Shown here: piece after piece, positions 1-4,700 of the stretch
Layout of the letters: each line of letters starts with the position of its first letter
Numbering within the stretch: the stretch's first letter is position 1
DNA from: Beijerinckiaceae bacterium
GTDB lineage: Bacteria > Pseudomonadota > Alphaproteobacteria > Rhizobiales > Beijerinckiaceae
NCBI GenBank assembly: GCA_947455285.1
Contig: CANGOK010000216.1
Coordinates: 1 to 5,534, forward strand
DNA length: 5,534 nucleotides
Direction: 5' to 3'
Program-made: the position numbers and the translations under genes
Notes under the pieces: generated by a model
What the model was told of the DNA's origin: nothing
Seen by the model: only the letters and a program-made list of their open reading frames with translations
The model's database searches: none

Positions 1-1
1 C

Positions 2-76
2 CGCCGTCATTTCCTTAGCGCGGCAGGCGCCCTGACCGTTTCCGTGCTCATGCCGGGCCACAAGGCCTCCGCCGCC
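2..76 (+). other. Twin-arginine (Tat) signal peptide coding segment
   Basis: Codons from base 2 read RRHFLSAAGALTVSVLMPG, followed by HKASAA. This gives a twin arginine with Phe-Leu at the expected distance, an uncharged hydrophobic core, then a short polar stretch with an A-S-A signal peptidase site. Cleavage after residue 24 is predicted near base 73. Folded, cofactor-loaded periplasmic Mo enzymes of this family normally use the Tat route. The residues before the arginine pair lie off the window. Confidence 0.82.
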
Positions 77-2251
77 ACGGTTGGTCTCGAGCAGCGTCCC
101 GCGCTCGTGCCGACCAAACTCGCCTCCTACATCTCCATTCGCGCTGACGGCTCCGCCATCGCCTATTTCGGCAAGATGGACATGGGCCAGGGCACCGATA
201 TCGGCGTCGCGCAGATGGTCGCCGAGGAACTGGACCTTCCGGCTGAGAAGGTCATCGTTCTGGCGGGCGACACCGCCACCAGCCTCAACCAGGGCGGCGC
301 CTCCAGCGCCAGCGGCGTTCGCCAGGGCGGAGCAGCTTTGCGCAATGCGGCCGCTGAAGCGCGGCTCGTCATGCTGGAGCTGGCCTCCAGGGAGCTTGGC
401 CAGCCGCTCGACGATCTCACCGTCACCAATGGCGTTATTTCCTCGAAGAGCAACCCGGCGAAAAAGATCAGCTATGGCGATCTTATTGGCGGTCGCTGGT
501 TCGACACCGAAGTCGAGTGGAACGGCCAGATCGGCAACGGCCTTTCCATGAAGACCCGCGCCAAGCTGAAGGACCCCAAGGGATACAAGGTCGTCGGCAC
601 GCCCGTACCGCGCCGCGACGTCGTCTGGAAGCTGACGGGCGGGGATAACTATGTCGTGGACATCAAGGTCCCCGGCATGCTGCACGCCCGCACCATCATG
701 CCGCAGATCGCCGGCGCCGTGCCGACTGCAGTCGACGAGGCCTCGATCAAGAACATCCCCGGCGCGCAGGTCGTCTGGGTGAAGAACATGATCGGCGTCG
801 TCGCTCCTCGCGAATGGGACGCCATCAAGGCATCGCGCCAGCTCAAGGTGACATGGTCGGATGCGAAGGCGCCCTTCCCCCAGCAGAAGGACATCTACAA
901 GCACATCCGCGAAGCCAAGGCGATCAAGAGCGGCGGCGCGCCGGGCAATGTTGAGCCAGCAGCCGTGGAGCAGGCATTCAAGGGCGCCGACAAGATCATC
1001 GAGGCGACCTATGAATGGCCCTTCCATTCCCACGCCTCGATGGGTCCGGCCTGCGCGGTCGTGGACCACCAGCCCAATGGCGTGACCACGGTCTGGACCG
1101 GCAGCCAGAAGCCCCATTACACCGCCCTCGGCGTCGCCAAGATCCTCGACGTGAAGCCGGAAACGGTTCATGCGATGTGGGTCGCCGGTCCCGGTTCTTA
1201 TGGCCGCAATGATGCGGGCGACGCGGCCGTCTTCGCGGCGATCTTCTCGAAAGCGACCGGCAAGCCGATCCGCTATCAGGGCATGCGCAACGAAGGCTCA
1301 GGCTGGAATCCCAAGGCGCCCGCCTCCATCCACACGATCCGCGCAGGATTGAAGGACGGCAAGGTCGTCGCCTGGCACTTCCATTCCAAGAGCTTCGACC
1401 GCCTGAACGTGTCTTCAAACGAGTCGGATCCTGCGGATAACCTCGGTGGGCAGATGCTTGGCTTCGCCGCCAAGCCCGGCCTGACCTATGCGCCGCCGGA
1501 AAACTCCTACGCCTTCCCGGTCAAGCAACAGACCTGGGAAGTGGTGCCGCCGCTCCTCGACTCCATGAGCCCCCTGCGCTCCTCGCATATGCGCGATCCC
1601 TTGGGGCCGGAGACCCATTTCGCCAATGAAGGCTTCATTGACGAACTGGCCTATGCGCTGGGTCAGGACCCCGTGGCCTATCGTCTCGCGACCGTCACCG
1701 ACGCACGCGACAAGGATGTGCTGAAGGCTGCGGCCGAAAAGGCCGGCTGGCAGCAGCGCACCGCCGCGCGCAAGCAGGTGAAGGGCGACATCGCCACAGG
1801 TCAGGGCATGGCCTATGCGCAGCGCGACGGAACCCGCGTCGCCATCGTCGCTGAAGTCGACGTCAACCTGAAGACCGGCAAGGTGCATGCCCGCCGCTTC
1901 ACGGTGGCCCATGACTGCGGTCTCGTCGTGAACCCGCAGCTGCTCACCAAGACCATCGAGGGCTGCGTCGTGATGGGCCTCAGCCGCGCGATGCATGAGG
2001 AAGTGCAGTTCTCGACAGAGAACGTCACCAGCGTGGACTGGATGACCTATCCGATCCTCGACATCACCGAGCGGCCGCATCAGATCGATGTGGTTCTGGT
2101 CAACCGTCCCGACCAGCCCCCGGGCGGCGCGGGCGAACCGGCCCTGCGTCCCATCGCCGCCGCCGTCGCCAACGCGGTCTTCGACGCGACCGGCGTGCGC
2201 CTGCGCCAGGCGCCCTTCACGCAGGATCGCCTGAAGGCGGGTCTCGCCTAA
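2..2251 (+). CDS. Tat-exported xanthine dehydrogenase-family molybdopterin-binding (large) subunit, 5'-partial
   Basis: Large catalytic subunit of a molybdenum hydroxylase (COG1529; isoquinoline 1-oxidoreductase beta or nicotinate dehydrogenase B-like). Family members bind the Mo-pterin cofactor and hydroxylate N-heteroaromatics or aldehydes using water. The frame is open from base 2 with 749 visible residues, close to full family length, so only a few N-terminal residues are missing. It begins RRHFLSAAG, then a hydrophobic stretch and an A22-S-A24 cleavage site: a twin-arginine signal, implying periplasmic location. The GTG at 44 and ATG at 50 would cut this signal, so neither is likely the true start. 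Family motifs: KMDMGQG (58-64), a GGAALR region, GPGSYGRNDAGD (396-407), PLR (524-526) and the C-terminal GGAGEP (708-713), whose Glu712 matches the catalytic glutamate of the superfamily. There are no [2Fe-2S] motifs, so a separate small subunit and probably a cytochrome are expected, likely upstream. It ends at TAA just before a terminator. Family is secure; substrate is unknown. Confidence 0.93.
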   Translation, partial: RRHFLSAAGALTVSVLMPGHKASAATVGLEQRPALVPTKLASYISIRADGSAIAYFGKMDMGQGTDIGVAQMVAEELDLPAEKVIVLAGDTATSLNQGGASSASGVRQGGAALRNAAAEARLVMLELASRELGQPLDDLTVTNGVISSKSNPAKKISYGDLIGGRWFDTEVEWNGQIGNGLSMKTRAKLKDPKGYKVVGTPVPRRDVVWKLTGGDNYVVDIKVPGMLHARTIMPQIAGAVPTAVDEASIKNIPGAQVVWVKNMIGVVAPREWDAIKASRQLKVTWSDAKAPFPQQKDIYKHIREAKAIKSGGAPGNVEPAAVEQAFKGADKIIEATYEWPFHSHASMGPACAVVDHQPNGVTTVWTGSQKPHYTALGVAKILDVKPETVHAMWVAGPGSYGRNDAGDAAVFAAIFSKATGKPIRYQGMRNEGSGWNPKAPASIHTIRAGLKDGKVVAWHFHSKSFDRLNVSSNESDPADNLGGQMLGFAAKPGLTYAPPENSYAFPVKQQTWEVVPPLLDSMSPLRSSHMRDPLGPETHFANEGFIDELAYALGQDPVAYRLATVTDARDKDVLKAAAEKAGWQQRTAARKQVKGDIATGQGMAYAQRDGTRVAIVAEVDVNLKTGKVHARRFTVAHDCGLVVNPQLLTKTIEGCVVMGLSRAMHEEVQFSTENVTSVDWMTYPILDITERPHQIDVVLVNRPDQPPGGAGEPALRPIAAAVANAVFDATGVRLRQAPFTQDRLKAGLA

Positions 2252-2271
2252 GGCTAAAACAAACGCCAATT

Positions 2272-2308
2272 AAAAGAGCCCTCCCCGTTTGCGCGGGGAG
2301 GGCTTTTT
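2272..2308. terminator. Rho-independent terminator between convergent genes, probably bidirectional
   Basis: A perfect 10-bp stem pairs GCCCTCCCCG (2278-2287) with CGGGGAGGGC (2294-2303) around a 6-base loop, followed by TTTTT (2304-2308). On the other strand the stem is followed by CTCTTTTA, so it may also stop leftward transcription. It lies 26 bases after the stop codon of the molybdenum subunit gene and 37 bases before the 3' end of the convergent minus-strand gene, so it can serve both. Confidence 0.92.
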
Positions 2309-2340
2309 GATTGAGCCGTCAGCAGTTCGAAGTGCGGCCT

Positions 2341-2859
2341 TCAGGCCCGCAGCGCCATCAGCATCGCCTCGACATAATCGACGCCGCTGGCCACGACGAG
2401 CATGCGCGTATAGGGCCGCAGGTGATTGAGGGACTCGCTGACTGCGTCTTCGCTCGCGCCATCGCGCGGCACGACCAAACCCACCAGCGTCTTATTATGC
2501 AGCTTGCAGGCGTCGGCGATGATTGAGACGGCACGCGCATCTTCGCCCGCCGCTGTGATGACCACGACGAAATCGGAAGAGGCCACTTCGGCCACAAGAT
2601 TGAGGGCGTGACCCGCGAGATCGTTCAACCAGGCCTGAAGAGCCTCGCCGCCTTCCGCGCCGGGCGAACCCTTCGCCGAGAAAGAAAGCGAGGTGAAGAA
2701 ACTGGCGCCATTCCACGGCAGGCGCGAGACCTCATCGACGATCTTCGCGCTGGTCTTGTCGAGCGCGATGATCTTGGCGGCGCGGCGTTTCGAGTTGGGA
2801 TACTGGATGCGATAGGCCGCTTCCTGAGCGGTGGTCACGCGGGCGGATTCACTCAGCAT
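2341..2859 (-). CDS. Unrecognised protein of about 172 residues downstream of the Rieske oxygenase gene
   Basis: I do not recognise a named family. Two in-frame ATGs exist, at 2865 and 2859 (MTM...). The GGGAG at 2871-2867 is only 1 base from the first but 7 bases from the second, so 2859 is preferred (172 residues; 174 from 2865). Numbered from the first ATG, the N-terminal half is polar and charged (NSKRRAAKI near 24-32). The C-terminal half alternates strands and helices: SDFVVVITAAG (97-107), a helix at about 110-123, TLVGLVV (126-132), MLVVAS (155-160) and a final helix, as in a Rossmann-like or FtsZ/SIS-like alpha/beta fold. It has no Walker A, cysteine cluster, signal peptide or membrane segment, so it is probably cytosolic. 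It follows the oxygenase gene in the same direction and is probably co-transcribed, suggesting an accessory or sensing role in that pathway (inference). Coding is supported by length, ribosome binding site, typical composition and terminator placement. Confidence 0.8.
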   Translation of the reverse strand: MLSESARVTTAQEAAYRIQYPNSKRRAAKIIALDKTSAKIVDEVSRLPWNGASFFTSLSFSAKGSPGAEGGEALQAWLNDLAGHALNLVAEVASSDFVVVITAAGEDARAVSIIADACKLHNKTLVGLVVPRDGASEDAVSESLNHLRPYTRMLVVASGVDYVEAMLMALRA

Positions 2860-2879
2860 CGTCATTCTCCCAGTTGAAA

Positions 2880-2906
2880 GCGGCCGCAGGTTGAACCCGC
2901 GGCCGC
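2880..2906 (-). repeat. Intercistronic GC-rich inverted repeat between oxygenase gene and downstream gene
   Basis: The octamer GCGGCCGC occurs at 2880-2887 and again at 2899-2906. It is self-complementary, so the copies form both a direct repeat and an 8-bp hairpin stem. The stem continues after one A-C mismatch with GGT/ACC, leaving a 3-base loop. On the minus-strand transcript the hairpin falls after the oxygenase stop codon and 8 bases before the GGGAG of the next gene, followed only by TTTCAACT, a weak U-tract. It could act as an mRNA stabiliser or processing site, or as a partial terminator lowering expression of the downstream gene. Its structure is clear; its role is inferred. Confidence 0.7.
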
Positions 2907-2914
2907 CTATTGGA

Positions 2915-4201
2915 TCAGACCGAGGTCTGGCGCACGCCCTTCTTGGCGATCAGCGCTTCCTTCGCGCCTTCCTTGAAGTGGACGTCGCGCTTGAGGAGCA
3001 ACGCCGCCTGACGCACCTTATGGTGCTCAGGATTGACGCCCGGCGGGATCACGCCCTTCTCGGCCAGCGCCTTGGCGGCGCGCATCAGGCGATGGCGGGC
3101 CATGATGACGCCGTTGTCGGTGCCAACGAGGTTTTCCTTCGTGCGATCGCAGATCGGACCCATGCTCTCCTGCAAGGATGCGTCCTGCATGCCGATGCCC
3201 TCGATGCCGCTGTAGGTGCGGCCGGCCTTCTGGGCCTCGCGGTTCATGAGGTAATCGTTGGTCTTGTTGGCGAGCGGGATGTAGGTGCCGGGCACATACT
3301 TCACATGGATGCCCTTGCCGTCGCGCATCGCCTGCACTTCGCCATCCGTCAACGGACGGGTGGGGTGATAGTCGTAGCTCCACGCCCAGCAGTTATGATC
3401 GTCGATCGGAATCCAGAAATGGCCGTGGATCGGATGGTCGCCACGCGGGGGGACGCCAGTGTAGGTAGGCATGACCCAGGGGGTGATGCGCCAGTAATAC
3501 TGGTCATCCTCAGCGTTGCGCCGCGCGCCGATCAGCAGGCCGCCATCGTTCTCAACGACTTCGAAGACGGGGGCGAGGTCGGCCATGTTGTACTTGTTGC
3601 CAGCAGCGCCCTTGAACAGTGGATCGGAAGACAGATCGCCGCGATGCAGCCAGGACACATGCGAGGAATCGATGCCGCCTTCCATGGCCTGCAGCCAGTT
3701 GTTTTCCTGCAGGCGCTTCGACGAGAAGGTCTGGTTCAGGGGCACGGTGCAGAATTCGAACTCGGGCTCGGCGGGCTGTTTGGCGGGATCGCCCATATAG
3801 GTCCAGAGCACGCCGCCCTTCTCTATGAGCGGATAGGACTTCAGCTTGATCTTCTTGGCGTAGCCGGACTCGGCGGGCTCGGAGGGAACCTCGACGCACT
3901 GGCCGGTCACGTCGAACTTCCAGCCGTGATAGGGGCAGCGCAGGCCGCAGTCTTCATTACGTCCGAACCAGAGCGACACGCCGCGATGGGCGCAGAACTC
4001 GTCGATGAGGCCGAGGCGGCCTTCGCTGTCGCGGAAGGCGAGCAGGCGCTCGGACAGCAGCTTCACGCGGACGGGCGGGCAATCGTTCTCAGGCAGCTCC
4101 TCGGAGAGAAGCGCAGGAATCCAGTAGCAGCGGAACAGTTCGCCCATGGGCGTGCCCGGTCCAGTCTGGGTTACATAATCGTTCTGTTCTTTCTTGAGCA
4201 T
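2915..4201 (-). CDS. Rieske non-heme iron ring-hydroxylating oxygenase alpha subunit, phthalate 4,5-dioxygenase type
   Basis: A 428-residue cytosolic oxygenase. The N-terminal pattern (QTGPGTPMGELFR at 12-24, then YWIPALLSEELP) is typical of the phthalate 4,5-dioxygenase/LigXa-like O-demethylase group. The Rieske [2Fe-2S] ligands are C70-x-H72 and C89-x2-H92 (CPYHGW). In the catalytic domain, D178-x2-H181-x4-H186 supplies the bridging Asp and two His ligands of the mononuclear iron; D340 in QDASLQESMGPI is the likely third ligand. All key residues are intact. ATG 4201 is chosen because AGAGGAG lies 9 bases upstream and family homology begins at MLKKEQND; the frame stays open 49 codons further, but that extension crosses the control region and lacks family character. 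The enzyme would activate O2 to dihydroxylate, or monooxygenate/demethylate, an aromatic substrate, with electrons probably from the divergent ferredoxin. The true substrate is unknown, and family names here are loose. Confidence 0.95.
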   Translation of the reverse strand: MLKKEQNDYVTQTGPGTPMGELFRCYWIPALLSEELPENDCPPVRVKLLSERLLAFRDSEGRLGLIDEFCAHRGVSLWFGRNEDCGLRCPYHGWKFDVTGQCVEVPSEPAESGYAKKIKLKSYPLIEKGGVLWTYMGDPAKQPAEPEFEFCTVPLNQTFSSKRLQENNWLQAMEGGIDSSHVSWLHRGDLSSDPLFKGAAGNKYNMADLAPVFEVVENDGGLLIGARRNAEDDQYYWRITPWVMPTYTGVPPRGDHPIHGHFWIPIDDHNCWAWSYDYHPTRPLTDGEVQAMRDGKGIHVKYVPGTYIPLANKTNDYLMNREAQKAGRTYSGIEGIGMQDASLQESMGPICDRTKENLVGTDNGVIMARHRLMRAAKALAEKGVIPPGVNPEHHKVRQAALLLKRDVHFKEGAKEALIAKKGVRQTSV

Positions 4202-4210
4202 GGACTTCCA

Positions 4211-4217
4211 CTCCTCT
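4211..4217 (-). promoter_or_regulatory. Shine-Dalgarno site fixing the oxygenase start
   Basis: The minus strand reads AGAGGAG followed by 9 bases and then ATG at 4201. This strong site selects the internal methionine over upstream in-frame methionines, including the one at 4348, which would place coding sequence across the palindromic operator. Confidence 0.8.
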
Positions 4218-4251
4218 TGAGGGTCTTGCGCCCAGACCTTGACGGAAGGCG

Positions 4252-4280
4252 TTGACCGCATCCCGGCCGCTTGGTAATAC
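4252..4280 (+). promoter_or_regulatory. Candidate sigma-70 promoter for the ferredoxin-CobW unit
   Basis: TTGACC (4252-4257), a 17-base spacer and TAATAC (4275-4280). The -35 matches consensus at five of six positions; the -10 is weak. The predicted transcription start near 4287 leaves a leader of about 83 bases that opens with the palindrome. Support comes from its mirror-image position relative to the minus-strand promoter, both centred on base 4305. In an alternative model the promoters face outward from the operator (for example a plus-strand -10 at TAACAT, 4333-4338) with weak -35 boxes inside it, as expected for an activator-dependent system. Confidence 0.45.
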
Positions 4281-4293
4281 GGGGCAGTTCTTG

Positions 4294-4316
4294 TATGCGG
4301 AACGGCGTTCCGCATA
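4294..4316. promoter_or_regulatory. 23-bp palindromic operator in the divergent intergenic region
   Basis: Two perfect 11-base arms, TATGCGGAACG and CGTTCCGCATA, flank a single central base at 4305. An odd-length palindrome with GGAAC/GTTCC-like halves resembles sites bound by dimeric IclR-family regulators, which commonly control aromatic catabolism genes; GntR-type binding is also possible. It lies midway between the divergent oxygenase and ferredoxin genes, so one regulator could control both. If transcribed, it would also give either leader a 5' stem-loop. The palindrome is certain; the regulator family is inferred. Confidence 0.83.
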
Positions 4317-4329
4317 GCGATGAACAGCG

Positions 4330-4358
4330 CTTTAACATTCCCCCGCATGAAACGTCAA
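4330..4358 (-). promoter_or_regulatory. Candidate sigma-70 promoter for the oxygenase unit
   Basis: Read on the minus strand: TTGACG (4358-4353), a 17-base spacer and TTAAAG (4335-4330). The -35 is five of six; the -10 is weak. The start would be near 4323, placing the palindrome just downstream and giving a leader of about 120 bases. An alternative is a -10 of TATTAC on the minus strand (4279-4274) whose -35 would lie inside the operator, which would fit activation. Confidence 0.42.
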
Positions 4359-4369
4359 CGAGGAGCCCC

Positions 4370-4681
4370 ATGTCAGTTCAGAAGATTGAATTATGCAAGA
4401 CTTCGGATGTGACTGAGGGCAGCGCCATCAAGGTCGAGACGAATGGTCTGGAATTGGCGGTCTTCAACCTGAACGGCGCCTTCTATGTGATGGACGACCT
4501 GTGCAGCCATGGGCCCGGCTCGCTTTCCGAAGGCCCGATCTGCGGCGACGTCGTCGAATGCGATTTCCACAACGGATCGTTCAACATCAAGACCGGCGAA
4601 GTCGTCGATCCGCCCTGCATGATCCCGCAGAAAACCTACAAGGTCCTCACCGAGGGCGAGACCGTCTTCATCGAGGTCTGA
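4370..4681 (+). CDS. Rieske-type [2Fe-2S] ferredoxin of an aromatic oxygenase system
   Basis: A 103-residue soluble Rieske ferredoxin. Ligands are C45-x-H47 and C64-x2-H67, in the contexts LCSHGPGSLSEG and GDVVECDFHNGSFN, followed by KTGEVVDPP. This matches the BphF/NDO-ferredoxin group, also annotated as non-heme iron oxygenase ferredoxin subunits. The length is that of a full single-domain ferredoxin with no signal peptide or fused domains. ATG 4370 is chosen because GAGGAG (4360-4365) lies 4 bases upstream and homology starts here; an in-frame ATG at 4271 would add 33 residues encoded by the control region, without family character. It likely carries electrons from an NAD(P)H-dependent reductase, not in the window, to the oxygenase encoded divergently. 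It is 19 bases from the CobW-like gene and probably shares its mRNA. A nitrite reductase small-subunit relative (NirD) is less likely because both Cys/His ligand pairs are intact. Confidence 0.94.
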   Translation: MSVQKIELCKTSDVTEGSAIKVETNGLELAVFNLNGAFYVMDDLCSHGPGSLSEGPICGDVVECDFHNGSFNIKTGEVVDPPCMIPQKTYKVLTEGETVFIEV

Positions 4682-4700
4682 GCCGACTGCGGGAGTTTCC

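Noticed and set aside
1415..2269. A 284-codon open frame on the minus strand opposite the molybdenum subunit gene
   Set aside because: It overlaps the conserved C-terminal Mo-pterin region of the real gene, begins next to the terminator hairpin and has no family motifs; it is a GC-driven shadow.
2899..2906. Paired GCGGCCGC octamers as a sign of cloning-vector (NotI) sequence
   Set aside because: The 8-mer is expected at moderate frequency in GC-rich genomes, the surrounding bases are part of a consistent intercistronic gap, and no vector-like sequence flanks them.
2831..4255. A long open frame (474 codons) on the plus strand opposite the Rieske oxygenase gene
   Set aside because: It lies almost entirely antisense to a gene with intact catalytic motifs, has no recognisable family pattern and shows the Ala/Gly/Leu/His-rich makeup typical of antisense frames in GC-rich DNA. 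It also starts inside the neighbouring minus-strand gene.
4202..4348. A 49-residue N-terminal extension of the oxygenase from an ATG at 4348
   Set aside because: It would run through the palindrome and candidate promoter elements, lacks a good ribosome binding site, and the family-typical start MLKKEQND has a strong AGAGGAG at ideal spacing.
4271..4369. A 33-residue extension of the ferredoxin from an ATG at 4271
   Set aside because: It has no family similarity and is encoded by the control region; GAGGAG directly precedes the ATG at 4370.
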